Below, piece after piece: positions 8,729 through 18,017 of a stretch of DNA of 64,000 nucleotides. This DNA comes from Spirosoma linguale DSM 74 (lineage in GTDB: Bacteria; Bacteroidota; Bacteroidia; Cytophagales; Spirosomataceae). The notes below the pieces were generated by a model. It saw only the letters and a list, made by a program, of their open reading frames with translations. It did no database searches and was not told the origin of the DNA. The position numbers and the translations under genes were made by a program. Where the stretch lies: the NCBI GenBank assembly GCA_000024525.1, contig CP001769.1, positions 4,249,001-4,313,000 of the forward strand, in the 5' to 3' direction. Every line of letters starts with the position of its first letter. The stretch's first letter is position 1.

Positions 8729-9160
8729 ATGCGTAAACATTCACTCAAAGCGGCCTGCGTTCTGGGCCTGTCACTTTCCTTTTTCCTGGTTAACACGGGC
8801 CTTGCTCAATCATCGGCGGCCAGGATAGAAGTCGATTTAAATCCACCCGCCGAGTTGAATCCACTAATCCAGCCCGAGTTTCCGGGAGGTTTCGGTACTC
8901 TAAATACGTATTTAAAGGAAAACGTCCGTTACCCCGCAGCGGCAGCACAAGCCAACATTAAAGGCTTTGTACTCATATCCTATCTGATTGATGAATTGGG
9001 TAATGTAACAGCAATTAAGGTTATGAAAGGACTTGGTTATGGCTGTGATGAAGAAGCCTTACGCGTTGTCAGGCAAATGCCCCGCTGGAAGCCCGCTCAA
9101 CAATCGGGGAAAGCCACACCGGTGAAGTATAACCTCCCGGTTCATTTTCCACCCAACTGA
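8729..9160 (+). CDS. Secreted TonB C-terminal-domain protein, second copy
   Basis: 143 aa. A signal peptide spans about residues 1-27 (LVNTGLAQ). One TonB C-terminal domain follows (FPGGFGTLNTYL, GFVLISYLIDELGN, CDEEALRVVRQMPRWKPA, VKYNLPVHF). It has the same anchor-less build as the gene at 8139, from which it is separated by a repeat-containing spacer of 137 bp. The conserved cysteine in GCDEEA is kept in all three copies. Periplasmic location is likely; the function of free TonB-C domains is not established. Confidence 0.82.
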   Translation: MRKHSLKAACVLGLSLSFFLVNTGLAQSSAARIEVDLNPPAELNPLIQPEFPGGFGTLNTYLKENVRYPAAAAQANIKGFVLISYLIDELGNVTAIKVMKGLGYGCDEEALRVVRQMPRWKPAQQSGKATPVKYNLPVHFPPN

Positions 9161-9221
9161 ATAATTCAGATACCGATATCGTGAAACACAGACTTTCGCG
9201 AAAATCACGAACCCGGCAAAG

Positions 9222-9252
9222 TTGGGGAGCGATTTGAAAGCCCGTACCTTTG
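9222..9252 (+). promoter_or_regulatory. Promoter of nspC, possibly leaderless
   Basis: TTG at 9222-9224 and TACCTTTG at 9245-9252 (20-nt spacer) match the Bacteroidota -33/-7 consensus. The ATG begins only 5 nt after the -7 box, so the transcript would start at or next to the start codon. Confidence 0.7.
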
Positions 9253-9256
9253 CACT

Positions 9257-10417
9257 ATGAATACGACTTTGCTTCAACACATCAACGGCAATGCCGAACC
9301 CGTTATTCCGTCGCCTTGCTTCGTGCTTGAGGAGGCCAAACTCCGCCGGAACCTCGAACTGATCGATTCGGTACAACGCGCGGCCGGTGTGACGATCATT
9401 CTAGCTTTGAAAGGGTTTTCGATGTACTCGGCCTTTCCGCTGGTTCGCCAGTACCTGAGTGGCGCAACGGCCAGTTCGCTCAACGAAATTAAGCTCGTAA
9501 ACGAGTACATGGGTGTACAGGCGCATACGTATATACCGGCTTATCAGGATGCCACCTTCGATGAAGTCGTTAGCCGAAGCAGCCACTTAACATTCAATTC
9601 ATGGAGCCAGTGGGAGCGCTTTAAAGACCGGGTGGTTGGTAAGCCTGTTTCGTGCGGCATCCGCGTTAATCCGCAGTATTCGGAAGTAGCTACGGATATG
9701 TATAATCCCTGTGTGCCCGGTTCGCGGCTTGGTGCTAACCGCGATCAGCTGCCCGATCAACTACCGGAAGGACTGGAGGGCATTCATTTTCACACGCTCT
9801 GCGAGAACGATTCCTTCACGCTCGAACGTACGCTGGAAGCCCTCGAAAGCCGGTTCGACAACCTGCTGCATCAGGCCAAATGGGTAAACTTCGGCGGGGG
9901 GCATTTGATGACCCGCGAAGGCTACGACACGAATCACCTGATTGGCTTGCTGACGGCCTTCCGTCAAAAGTATAACGTCGACATCATTCTGGAGCCGGGT
10001 TCGGCCATTGCCTGGCAAACGGGTGTGCTGGTATCGACCGTACTTGATGTATTTAACAGCCAGGGAATTGACGTTGCCATTCTGGACACCTCCTTTGCGG
10101 CCCATATGCCAGACACGCTCGAAATGCCCTATAAGCCACGAATCATTCATTCGTACCACGAGCCCGTTGCCGGAAAGCCTACCTATCGGTTAGGCGGCAT
10201 GACTTGCCTGGCCGGGGATTTCATGGGTGATTACTCATTCGACAAACCGCTCGAAGTAGGCGACACCGTTGTGTTCGACGATATGATCCACTACACGATG
10301 GTTAAGACCACCACCTTCAACGGAGTGAACCTGCCCGCCATTGGCGTCTGGAAAGAAGATGAGTCATTCCAGTTGGTGAAAACGTTCGGTTACGAGAGTT
10401 TCAAAGACCGACTGTAG
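9257..10417 (+). CDS. nspC: Carboxynorspermidine decarboxylase
   Basis: 386 aa, cytosolic, alanine-racemase/ornithine-decarboxylase fold (group IV decarboxylase). K52 in ILALKGFSMYSAFP is the PLP-binding lysine. The VNFGGGHLMTREGYD glycine loop, the LEPGSAIAW segment and the CLAGDFMGDY C-terminal motif with its catalytic Cys are all present. It decarboxylates carboxynorspermidine or carboxyspermidine to the triamine, completing the route started by the dehydrogenase at 5092. The three TonB-C genes and a hypothetical gene separate the pair, and this gene has its own promoter. Length and start fit the family. Confidence 0.9.
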   Translation: MNTTLLQHINGNAEPVIPSPCFVLEEAKLRRNLELIDSVQRAAGVTIILALKGFSMYSAFPLVRQYLSGATASSLNEIKLVNEYMGVQAHTYIPAYQDATFDEVVSRSSHLTFNSWSQWERFKDRVVGKPVSCGIRVNPQYSEVATDMYNPCVPGSRLGANRDQLPDQLPEGLEGIHFHTLCENDSFTLERTLEALESRFDNLLHQAKWVNFGGGHLMTREGYDTNHLIGLLTAFRQKYNVDIILEPGSAIAWQTGVLVSTVLDVFNSQGIDVAILDTSFAAHMPDTLEMPYKPRIIHSYHEPVAGKPTYRLGGMTCLAGDFMGDYSFDKPLEVGDTVVFDDMIHYTMVKTTTFNGVNLPAIGVWKEDESFQLVKTFGYESFKDRL

Positions 10418-10422
10418 TTTGT

Positions 10423-10539
10423 TGTAGTGCCGGGCGTCTCGCCCAGATGTGAAATAAATTTGTTTCTGCTCGCCCGGGCGGGACGCCCGGCACTACAAAA
10501 CAACAAAAAACCTGCATACGATATCGTGTGCAGGTTTTT
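10423..10539. terminator. Two stacked hairpins between converging genes
   Basis: The outer hairpin has arms at 10423-10444 and 10476-10497 (22 bp, one G-U pair). A second palindrome at 10506-10522/10523-10539 has A- and T-runs at its ends. Together they separate nspC (+) from the UDP-xylose synthase gene (-). Confidence 0.8.
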
Positions 10540-10621
10540 ATTAGACAGCTAAAGGTAACCACCTAAGGCAGTTACAGAAAAGTAAAGCTACAACCGTTTT
10601 CCTAAACGAAAACCGGTTCCT

Positions 10622-11602
10622 TTAGTTTTTTACAAACTCACGGTGATAAGCCGCCGTGTATAATTCTTCTTCGGGCAAACTCTTAAAGTAATCGTACGTA
10701 ATACGAAGACCCTCCTCACGCGACACTTTGGGCTCCCAGTCGAGAATCGCTTTTGCCTTCGTAATGTCGGGCTGGCGCTGTTTGGGATCGTCGACGGGTA
10801 AGTCTTTAAGAATTAACTTTTGTTTCGTGCCTGTGAGTTTGATAATTTCTTCGCCAAATTCCTTAATGGTGATTTCCGACGGATTACCGATGTTGACCGG
10901 ATAGGCATAGTCGCTGAGCAGCAATCGATATATACCTTCAACCAGGTCATCGACATAGCAGAACGAACGGGTCTGGCTGCCGTCTCCGAAAACGGTCAGG
11001 TCTTCACCACGCAGGGCCTGACCAATGAACGCGGGCAATACCCGGCCGTCATTCAGGCGCATACGCGGGCCATAGGTATTGAAAATCCGGACGATTCGCG
11101 TTTCCAGACCATGATAGGTATGATAGGCCATGGTGATTGCTTCCTGGAATCGCTTAGCCTCATCATACACACCACGCGGCCCTACAGGGTTTACATTACC
11201 CCAGTATTCTTCAGGCTGTGGGTGAACGCTCGGGTCGCCGTACACTTCTGAAGTCGATGCAATCAGTACCCGTGCTCCTTTTACCCGGGCTAGCCCAAGG
11301 CAATTGTGGATACCTAAAGACCCCACTTTCAGAGTTTGAATCGGAATTTTCAGGTAGTCGATTGGGCTGGCCGGCGAGGCAAAATGCAGAATATAATCCA
11401 GCTCGCCCGGAACGTGAATAAATTTGGATACATCATGGTGATAAAACTCAAAATTGGGCAGATGGAACAGATGCTCAATGTTCCGGATATCGCCCGTAAT
11501 GAGATTATCCATAGCTATTACATGATACCCTTCTTTAATAAATCGGTCGCAGAGGTGCGAACCTAAAAAGCCGGCTCCTCCGGTGATTAGAACACGTTTC
11601 AT
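10622..11602 (-). CDS. UDP-glucuronate decarboxylase (UDP-xylose synthase)
   Basis: 326 aa extended short-chain dehydrogenase. [10 protein letters not shown] (residues 8-17) is the NAD-binding GxxGxxG. STSEVYG (116-122) and YDEAK (Y146, K150) form the catalytic Ser/Thr-Tyr-Lys set. [10 protein letters not shown] supplies substrate contacts typical of UXS. It converts UDP-glucuronic acid to UDP-xylose with tightly held NAD+. The gene upstream on the same strand (11701) encodes UDP-glucose dehydrogenase, which makes its substrate; the gap is 98 bp and contains a CACAGAG-type repeat. The products probably feed exopolysaccharide or LPS-like glycan synthesis. Confidence 0.9.
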   Translation of the reverse strand: MKRVLITGGAGFLGSHLCDRFIKEGYHVIAMDNLITGDIRNIEHLFHLPNFEFYHHDVSKFIHVPGELDYILHFASPASPIDYLKIPIQTLKVGSLGIHNCLGLARVKGARVLIASTSEVYGDPSVHPQPEEYWGNVNPVGPRGVYDEAKRFQEAITMAYHTYHGLETRIVRIFNTYGPRMRLNDGRVLPAFIGQALRGEDLTVFGDGSQTRSFCYVDDLVEGIYRLLLSDYAYPVNIGNPSEITIKEFGEEIIKLTGTKQKLILKDLPVDDPKQRQPDITKAKAILDWEPKVSREEGLRITYDYFKSLPEEELYTAAYHREFVKN

Positions 11603-11621
11603 ATGTTATTTTTAGTAGTAG

Positions 11622-11690
11622 AACACACAAAGACGCAGCGTTCACAAACTTTGTAAAGCTGTGCACCGCTGCGTTTCTGTGTCTCTATAT
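11622..11690. repeat. Intergenic inverted repeat inside the UDP-sugar operon
   Basis: A left arm near 11622-11640 and a right arm near 11668-11688 pair imperfectly, meeting at GCAGCG/CGCTGC. Its ACACA/AGACGCAG words recall the elements at 8601 and 25978. Confidence 0.5.
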
Positions 11691-11700
11691 TTAACTGCAT

Positions 11701-13032
11701 TTAGACTTTTTGCTCGACTGGGGCCATAATTGGTTCACGGCCCACGGAGTAGTACGTATAATTCTGCTCGATCATCTGATCCAGCTCATATACGTTACGC
11801 CCGTCGAAAATTACTTTATTTTTCAATAAAAGATTCATTTTATCGAAATCAGGCGTGCGGAACAACGGCCATTCGGTGATGATTACCAGTGCATCGGCAT
11901 CGTCGAGAGCGGCATACTGCGTATGGGCGTAGGTTACAGCATTACCGATCTGTTCCCGTACGTTGTCCATAGCTTCCGGATCATAAACCGTCACTTTGGC
12001 ACCTGCATCAATCAACGCTTTAATGTTATCCAGAGCGGGGGCTTCGCGAATGTCGTCGGTATAGGGTTTGAAGGCCAATCCCCAGACAGCAATCGTCTTT
12101 CCTTTCAGGTCACCGCCAAAATGATTGAGGATCAATGGCATAAGCTTCGTCTTCTGCTCGTAGTTGACCTCCATCACCGATTTCAGTACTTTGAAATCGT
12201 AGTCAAAGTCCTTGGCTGTTTTCGCCAGCGCCTGCACATCTTTCGGGAAGCAGCTACCGCCGTATCCGATACCGGCAAACAGGAATCGTTTCCCAATGCG
12301 GCTGTCCGTTCCAATACCCCGACGGATATCGTCTACGTTTGCACCGGCCCGCTCGCACAGGTTGGCGATTTCGTTCATAAACGTAATTTTCGTAGCCAGG
12401 AATGCGTTGGCGGCATACTTGGTCATCTCAGCGGAACGCTCGTCCATGAAAATGACGGGGTTACCCTGCCGTACCAGCGGTGCGTAAAGTCGGTTCATAA
12501 CAGCCTTGGCCCGGTCCGACTTCGTCCCGATCACAACCCGATCAGGCTTCATGAAATCTTCAACGGCAACACCTTCACGGAGGAACTCGGGGTTCGAAAC
12601 GACGTCGAAATCTACTTTGGCATTATCAGCAATGTGCGCGTGTACTTTCTCAGCTGTGCCAACAGGTACAGTGCTCTTGTCAACAATTACAGCGTATTGG
12701 CTCAATATTGGGCCCAGGTCACTGGCTACTTTCAGGATATATTTCAGATCAGCGGAGCCATCCTCACCCGGAGGAGTTGGTAAGGCTAAAAAGATAACCT
12801 CGGCTCCCTTGATTCCTTCTTCCAAATCTGTGGTGAATGTCAACCGACCTTCTTCAACATTCCGATGAAACAAGGTTTCTAAACCTGGTTCATAAATAGG
12901 AACAATCCCGTTATTAAGTTTTCCTACTTTGCGCTCATCAATGTCTACACAGGTAACCTGATTTCCAGTTTCGGCAAAGCACGTACCTGTTACAAGTCCT
13001 ACATATCCGGTTCCAACAACAGCTAGTTTCAT
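11701..13032 (-). CDS. ugd: UDP-glucose 6-dehydrogenase
   Basis: 443 aa. The N-terminal Rossmann motif is VVGTGYVGLVTG, and PTPPGEDGSADL and VDKSTVPVGT follow as in the family. GYGGSCFPKD carries the catalytic nucleophile C261, and a C-terminal UDP-binding domain (about 310-420) completes the protein. It oxidises UDP-glucose to UDP-glucuronate with two NAD+. It is first in a two-gene minus-strand operon with UDP-xylose synthase, so UDP-glucose leads to UDP-GlcA and then UDP-Xyl. Its promoter must lie in the AT-rich region 13033-13397. Confidence 0.95.
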   Translation of the reverse strand: MKLAVVGTGYVGLVTGTCFAETGNQVTCVDIDERKVGKLNNGIVPIYEPGLETLFHRNVEEGRLTFTTDLEEGIKGAEVIFLALPTPPGEDGSADLKYILKVASDLGPILSQYAVIVDKSTVPVGTAEKVHAHIADNAKVDFDVVSNPEFLREGVAVEDFMKPDRVVIGTKSDRAKAVMNRLYAPLVRQGNPVIFMDERSAEMTKYAANAFLATKITFMNEIANLCERAGANVDDIRRGIGTDSRIGKRFLFAGIGYGGSCFPKDVQALAKTAKDFDYDFKVLKSVMEVNYEQKTKLMPLILNHFGGDLKGKTIAVWGLAFKPYTDDIREAPALDNIKALIDAGAKVTVYDPEAMDNVREQIGNAVTYAHTQYAALDDADALVIITEWPLFRTPDFDKMNLLLKNKVIFDGRNVYELDQMIEQNYTYYSVGREPIMAPVEQKV

Positions 13033-13397
13033 ATATATAATAAAATAAAAAATTAAATTGACTATTTATACTACTCATTTAAGATAATCAACGGTACAAA
13101 AATAGGAGTTTTTTAATAAGCTCCTAGGACCAGTAAATAAAATCCCAGTTGTGACTAAAACGCTATCTATTGACTACACCTCAAAAAACTTTATTGAAAT
13201 CACCCAATACAAAAATACCGAATTAGCTCATATAAACAAATAAAGTTTATCAATTCATAAATTCAATAACTAAAAACTTATTATATGCCCTTTTATAACT
13301 AATAAAAAGCATTAAGTAGACGCTATTTACAGACTTGTACTTATCCTAGAAATTTCTTAACTTTCTCGCCAATCAACAACTAAAAAGGCCCAACTTT
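13033..13397. other. AT-rich divergent intergenic region, no gene seen
   Basis: This 365-bp stretch is markedly more AT-rich than its neighbours and separates the divergent ugd and acyl-CoA dehydrogenase genes, so it should hold both promoters. I see no open frame, RNA gene or long repeat, and no perfect TAnnTTTG box with a good -33 partner. Confidence 0.6.
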
Positions 13398-14558
13398 ATG
13401 ACAAATGAAATTGTAGAAAACAAAGAATTAATTGCCCAATCGGTTCGAAAATTTAGTGAACGGTTCATCCAGCCTAATATTCGCCAATGGGATGATAGTC
13501 AATACTTTCCATCGGAGCTGTTTCAGGAGCTGGGAAATCAGGGATTAATGGGTATGCTGGTGCCGGACTATTATGGTGGGTCAGGGTTGGGGTATCAGGA
13601 ATACGTAACGGCTATAGTTGAACTTTCGCGGGTTGATGGTTCCATCGGTTTATCGATGGCGGCCCATAATTCACTTTGTACGAATCACATTCTCCTATTT
13701 GGTAACGATGCACAGAAAAGTGCTTATCTCCCACGGCTGGCAGCGGGCGAATGGCTGGGAGCGTGGGGCCTTACGGAACCCAACACTGGGTCCGACGCGG
13801 GCAACATGCGAACAACCGCGCACCGGGATGGAGATGACTGGGTACTGAACGGAGCAAAAAACTTCATCACCCACGGCATAAGTGGTCATGTGGCCGTGGT
13901 AATTGCCCGCACAGGTGAGCCTAACACGCCACACAATGCCACGGCATTTATTGTAGAAAGGGGAACGCCGGGCTTTGCGGGCGGACGCAAAGAAGACAAA
14001 CTCGGGATGCGGGCCTCAGAAACGGCGGAAATGATTTTCCAGGAATGCCGAATTTCTGACAGCCAACGGCTGGGTGCTGTGGGCGAGGGCTTCATACAAT
14101 CCCTGAAAGTACTCGATGGTGGCCGCATTTCAATAGCAGCGCTAAGTCTTGGTATTGCTTACGGAGCTTATGATGCCGCTGTAGCCTACGCTAAAGAGCG
14201 TGAGCAATTTGGTCAGCCGATCGCTAATTTTCAGGGAATAAGCTTTAAACTGGCCGACATGGCTACGGCCATCGAAGCGGCTAAACTACTGACCTATCAG
14301 GCAGCGGCCCTGAAAGATGCCGGAGAGCCGGTCACGAAAGAATCGGCAATGGCAAAATTGTTTGCTTCCGAAACAGCGGTTAGCGTCGCTAACGATGCCG
14401 TTCAGATTTTCGGTGGGTATGGGTATACGAAAGATTACCCTGTTGAGAAATTTTACCGTGATGCAAAGCTATGCACCATTGGAGAAGGAACCAGCGAAAT
14501 TCAAAAACTGGTCATTTCAAGACATATACTGACCGGGATTTCAACCAGATTTAAATGA
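13398..14558 (+). CDS. Acyl-CoA dehydrogenase
   Basis: 386 aa, the usual length. The N-terminal helical domain runs to about 120, the beta domain ([18 protein letters not shown]-contacting) to about 235, and the C-terminal helical domain to the end. E363 in [14 protein letters not shown] is the position of the catalytic base in short-chain and related acyl-CoA dehydrogenases; [20 protein letters not shown] is the family signature. It catalyses FAD-dependent alpha,beta-dehydrogenation of acyl-CoA and passes electrons to ETF. It stands alone, with no other beta-oxidation gene adjacent, so chain length and branching preference are unknown. Confidence 0.92.
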   Translation: MTNEIVENKELIAQSVRKFSERFIQPNIRQWDDSQYFPSELFQELGNQGLMGMLVPDYYGGSGLGYQEYVTAIVELSRVDGSIGLSMAAHNSLCTNHILLFGNDAQKSAYLPRLAAGEWLGAWGLTEPNTGSDAGNMRTTAHRDGDDWVLNGAKNFITHGISGHVAVVIARTGEPNTPHNATAFIVERGTPGFAGGRKEDKLGMRASETAEMIFQECRISDSQRLGAVGEGFIQSLKVLDGGRISIAALSLGIAYGAYDAAVAYAKEREQFGQPIANFQGISFKLADMATAIEAAKLLTYQAAALKDAGEPVTKESAMAKLFASETAVSVANDAVQIFGGYGYTKDYPVEKFYRDAKLCTIGEGTSEIQKLVISRHILTGISTRFK

Positions 14559-14560
14559 TT

Positions 14561-14641
14561 TTCAAGATTAATGCAGTAAAAGGTGTCCTGATCAACAGCC
14601 GTCTGGAATCTTTAACGGATTTCATGATTAATGCAGTAAAT
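14561..14641. repeat. Degenerate direct repeat after the acyl-CoA dehydrogenase
   Basis: TTCAAGATTAATGCAGTAAA at 14561-14580 recurs as TTCATGATTAATGCAGTAAA at 14621-14640 (19 of 20), a 60-bp period. Related GATTTAA words flank both copies. Confidence 0.65.
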
Positions 14642-14713
14642 CTTGGTTCTGGACTCGGTAAGCGTTATCGTTTGGTTTCGGCCAGATTTAACTGGCTTTC
14701 AGAATGATATGAT

Positions 14714-14754
14714 AAAACAAATGCCGATCAGCTAGGCTGATCGGCATTTGTTTT
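14714..14754. terminator. Rho-independent terminator, perfect 19-bp stem
   Basis: Arms at 14714-14732 and 14736-14754 are perfectly complementary with a 3-nt loop and A/T ends. It lies between the acyl-CoA dehydrogenase and the convergent glsB-like gene. Confidence 0.9.
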
Positions 14755-14857
14755 ACTGATTTTTTGATTGGAGTAATTTTCGGGATTAGAGCGGCAAATG
14801 CACAGCCGTGAGCAATCTTGTTTAATCCTTTACATCTTGCTAAAATCCCGGTCCTGA

Positions 14858-15100
14858 TTACACCGTACGACGCGAGCCTTTTATTAAGGCGGCAATACCA
14901 AGGATAATGACAGCCCCGACAAACGCGGTCAGGATCTGATCGACGATACCACCATCCCGGCCGAATATCCAGCCACCTACAAATCCACCGGCAATACCGA
15001 GCAGGATTTCAGCGAAAAGCGAGAACGAAAACCGTTTGAAAACAAGGTCAGCGAGCCAGCCGGCTACTGCACCTACCAGAATTGATACTAAGATTCCCAT
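14858..15100 (-). CDS. GlsB/YeaQ/YmgE family stress-response membrane protein
   Basis: 80 aa, three hydrophobic segments (about 3-20, 28-46 and 54-73) rich in Gly and Ala. The GILVSILVGAVAGWLADL start and GFVGGWIFGRDGG loop are the transglycosylase-associated-protein family pattern. Members sit in the inner membrane and are commonly stress-induced; no enzymatic activity has been shown. Monocistronic by position. Confidence 0.85.
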   Translation of the reverse strand: MGILVSILVGAVAGWLADLVFKRFSFSLFAEILLGIAGGFVGGWIFGRDGGIVDQILTAFVGAVIILGIAALIKGSRRTV

Positions 15101-15169
15101 GACGTTTGAGTGTTGAGTACTAATAATGTGATAAAAACAGATACATAACTTAGCTCAACTCCGTATTGT

Positions 15170-15916
15170 TTATTGTTTTATACCAATTACAGCTAACATT
15201 CGTCCAGTATGTCCGCCTTCTGCCCGATACGAGAAATAGAGGTCATTATTCAGCACCGTCGAGAAGGGGGAAATACTTATCTGGTTTTCAGGAACTCCAA
15301 AGTCGGTCAGTAGCTGCAAATTGGCTGCTTTTAAGTCAATATAACTTTTTCCGCTGTTATGGTCTGCCCGTTTAAAAGCTGGCAAAAACTGTTCGGCTAC
15401 TTCAGGACCAACCTCAAAAGCGCATTCATCAATGCACGTTCCTATATAGCCATAACAGTCTTCGGGCAATGTGCTAAATTGGGCCTGCATGGCTTCGAGT
15501 GTTTTGGTAACAATACCACCCACGGTACCGCGCCAGCCCGCATGAACCGCTCCAACAGCCTGATGCCGATGGTCATACAGCAAAATCGGTACGCAGTCGG
15601 CTACGGTTACGCCGATGAGCAGATTAGGCCGGTTGGTGATCAGCGCATCATAGCCATCAAAACGACCCGGCTCAGTTGCGTGTAGAACGGCTGTGCCATG
15701 AATCTGATGTGACGATGCAAACTGAAATGAACCGGCACCAATGTCCGAAAAGAAGCGCCGGCGGTTCTCATCAACATTCGCAACCTCATCGGCGGTGTTG
15801 ATACCCAGATTGAGCGATGAAAATGGCACCGGGCTAACACCCCCAACCCGGGTGCTTTCGGCGGCAATCAGGGTAGTGAATGAAGAAAATATAGCTGGAC
15901 TGTAATGCGATTTCAT
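15170..15916 (-). CDS. pgeF: Peptidoglycan editing factor PgeF (multicopper polyphenol oxidase-like, YfiH)
   Basis: 248 aa, cytosolic. SSHQIHGT supplies the first His, VADCVPILLYD the Cys and HAGWRGTVGG the second His of the metal-binding catalytic site of the YfiH/PgeF family. The family hydrolyses mis-incorporated residues from cell-wall precursors (PgeF) and was earlier described as laccase-like. The IGTCIDECAFEVG loop corresponds to the usual GPCI-EVG loop with a Thr replacing the Pro. It lies 69 bp upstream of glsB on the same strand. Confidence 0.85.
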   Translation of the reverse strand: MKSHYSPAIFSSFTTLIAAESTRVGGVSPVPFSSLNLGINTADEVANVDENRRRFFSDIGAGSFQFASSHQIHGTAVLHATEPGRFDGYDALITNRPNLLIGVTVADCVPILLYDHRHQAVGAVHAGWRGTVGGIVTKTLEAMQAQFSTLPEDCYGYIGTCIDECAFEVGPEVAEQFLPAFKRADHNSGKSYIDLKAANLQLLTDFGVPENQISISPFSTVLNNDLYFSYRAEGGHTGRMLAVIGIKQ

Positions 15917-16094
15917 AAAATCAGGATGATTATGGGCTTCCGGGCACTGGCGTCGGCCCTAAGCCAGACAAAATTGGGGCCTAAACTGACGCTTTCCTAA
16001 CCTACCGTTTGCTCAGACATACCGGTTTCAGTCCATTCATCAATTTAGATAACCGCTCCAGTAGTTTGCATTACATAGTACCAGCCGTAGCCTA

Positions 16095-16102
16095 TATCTT
16101 TG
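16095..16102 (+). promoter_or_regulatory. -7 promoter box (TATCTTTG)
   Basis: A perfect TAnnTTTG match 60 bp before the ATG at 16163. A TTTG at 16065-16068 is a possible but distant -33 element (26-nt gap). Confidence 0.6.
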
Positions 16103-16162
16103 TTTCACCAATCGGGAATAACCCGACTCGCTTTTAACTCAAAACACTAAAACATAAAAACC

Positions 16163-16570
16163 ATGAAAACGCTCATCAAATCCCTCGCTTTAGCTTTTTC
16201 TCTAGCTGTTGTTACATCTGCTGCTTCTTTTGCCAACATCACCGAAACCAATCCAATTGGTCGCCCCTCGAAAGTTGCCACGTACAAAACCGGTGTATAC
16301 ACGACCGTATCGGGTAAGCTGAACATCGCCCTTGATAAAGAAACGAACGGCCGTGTCGACATTCGCCTGAAAGACACAAGCGGTAAAGTCTTATACGCAC
16401 AGTACCTCGGTAAACACGACAAAGGCTGCCGTCTGAGCCTGAACCTGAGCGATCTGGAAGATGGTACCTATGTGCTGGAAATCAGTAATGGTGCCGAAAC
16501 GACGACACAAAACGTGGTTTTGTCGACCAAGCAACCGGCCGCCCCTAACCGTTTGGTTGCCATTAATTAA
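16163..16570 (+). CDS. Small secreted hypothetical protein with beta-sandwich-like repeat
   Basis: 135 aa. Signal peptide about residues 1-25 (SAASFA). The mature part reads as alternating strands: KLNIALDKETNGRVDIRLKD, then VLYAQYLG and LEDGTYVLEISNG. This resembles the small extracellular beta-sandwich domains (DUF3244 or T9SS-tail-like) frequent in Bacteroidota. A true T9SS sorting tail is not complete. It has its own promoter and a strong terminator, so it is monocistronic and perhaps well expressed. Function unknown. Confidence 0.78.
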   Translation: MKTLIKSLALAFSLAVVTSAASFANITETNPIGRPSKVATYKTGVYTTVSGKLNIALDKETNGRVDIRLKDTSGKVLYAQYLGKHDKGCRLSLNLSDLEDGTYVLEISNGAETTTQNVVLSTKQPAAPNRLVAIN

Positions 16571-16594
16571 TGCCTGCTATCCTTTCTCACCAGT

Positions 16595-16628
16595 AAAAAA
16601 GGTGCCCAACTGGTTGGGCACCTTTTTT
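16595..16628. terminator. Rho-independent terminator, 16-bp stem
   Basis: Arms at 16595-16610 and 16613-16628 pair perfectly, with A-run and T-run ends. It serves the 16163 gene and, from the other side, the acyltransferase gene. Confidence 0.9.
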
Positions 16629-16653
16629 ACTATACAACCCTGACATTCGTTTT

Positions 16654-17886
16654 CTATCGGTCTACCTGTTCGCCAACCAGTTGTGTAGGCTCCTTAGCCG
16701 ACAGGCGTTCCCGCAGTTCGGTAACCGGTTTTTCGAAAAATTTATAGAGCAGCGTCGACAAGATCAGCACCAGCACCCAGAAAAGCCCAACTTTTACCCA
16801 ACCCATTGCAAGCGATGTGGTGGGTATGCGGTCAACGAATGTCATCATAATGGGCGTCAGGTTAAGCAGGTACATGGAATAGGAGATCAGGCTGATATGC
16901 GTAATGGCCCGGGCGATGCCAAACTTAGCCCAGCCCCCCGTAGCTGTCCGCCAGCCATCCATGTAAGGCATAAGCAGCGCCATACTCAGACCAATGACCG
17001 GAAAGTAAAGGGTGCGCTTGTAGAATGTATACGCCGGAAAAAGGCCCATGTCGCTATAAAATTTCAGAATAACGATAGAGGACGTGAAGGCCGCCAGTAC
17101 TGTTAACCCCAAACCCAGCCAAAGCCACCGCCGTCGCAGGGCATCATTTTGCCAGGCAACAGGAAAATAATGTTTGACATAGGCAGCCAGTACACCATAC
17201 GAAATGGCATCCAGCCGGGTCATTACAATGCCCCGATATCCTAACTCACCCTCCGAAACCGGAACCTGGAGGGCCGTAACAAACCGGTATAGATTTGTTC
17301 CGATAATAACGAACAGGATTGCGGCCAGCACGATCCGCTGCCGCGACCACTGCCCTGCCAGCAGACGGTGCATTGCCCAAAGTACCAGCGGCAGGGTTAT
17401 GTACGACCATTCTTCAATAGCCAGACTCCATGTTTCGGGAAAGAAATCAGGCACATAGCTGGCAAAGTTCTGCACAAAAAGATAATACCTGGCCAGTGTT
17501 CCCGCGCCAGGAAGCGCATTGGGCAGACCATTTGCCCACGCCCTCAGGAGCGATAACAGGATGATTCCGGTCAGGACAAGGTAGTAGTTCGGCAGCGTAC
17601 GGAACCAACGGCGGGTCCAGAAATTGAGTAGCAGTTGCCGGTCGAAGGTTTGTTTCTTTTCGTAAGACCGGATCAGTATTCCTCCAATCAAAAAACCGCT
17701 CAGCACAAAGAACAGCTCGACACCATCGGGCAGCAGGTGGTGCCAGAACGCTCCGCTATAATACTCCTTGAGGGCAATCGTTGCGTGGGCATCTACCACA
17801 ATCAGAATGGCAATGGCCCGCATCATGTCTAACCCGAATACGCGCCTGGCTGTCGCTGTATCGAGCGAAAATAGGTTTCTCAGCAT
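16654..17886 (-). CDS. Acyltransferase 3 family membrane protein (OafA/YrhL type)
   Basis: 410 aa with about ten membrane helices. LDMMRAIAILIVVDAHATI near the N-terminus carries the family's conserved R and H, and LPDGVELFFVLSGFLIGGIL is the second signature. These inner-membrane enzymes transfer acyl groups to cell-surface carbohydrates. No glycosyltransferase or O-antigen gene is adjacent, so the acceptor is unknown. No C-terminal SGNH domain is present. Confidence 0.9.
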   Translation of the reverse strand: MLRNLFSLDTATARRVFGLDMMRAIAILIVVDAHATIALKEYYSGAFWHHLLPDGVELFFVLSGFLIGGILIRSYEKKQTFDRQLLLNFWTRRWFRTLPNYYLVLTGIILLSLLRAWANGLPNALPGAGTLARYYLFVQNFASYVPDFFPETWSLAIEEWSYITLPLVLWAMHRLLAGQWSRQRIVLAAILFVIIGTNLYRFVTALQVPVSEGELGYRGIVMTRLDAISYGVLAAYVKHYFPVAWQNDALRRRWLWLGLGLTVLAAFTSSIVILKFYSDMGLFPAYTFYKRTLYFPVIGLSMALLMPYMDGWRTATGGWAKFGIARAITHISLISYSMYLLNLTPIMMTFVDRIPTTSLAMGWVKVGLFWVLVLILSTLLYKFFEKPVTELRERLSAKEPTQLVGEQVDR

Positions 17887-17967
17887 AATTCACTGCGAAG
17901 GTACTAGAGAATTACGAATGATAGCCGGGCTGGCAAACCCATGATGAACGATTTATCGAGACATCCC

Positions 17968-17975
17968 TACCTTTG
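17968..17975 (+). promoter_or_regulatory. -7 promoter box (TACCTTTG)
   Basis: A perfect TAnnTTTG match 42 bp before the ATG at 18018. It also argues against the upstream TTG at 17973, which lies inside the box. Confidence 0.7.
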
Positions 17976-18017
17976 CCGGCATCCAATGCATTCATCTTGT
18001 ATAATTCAGTTCCCGAT

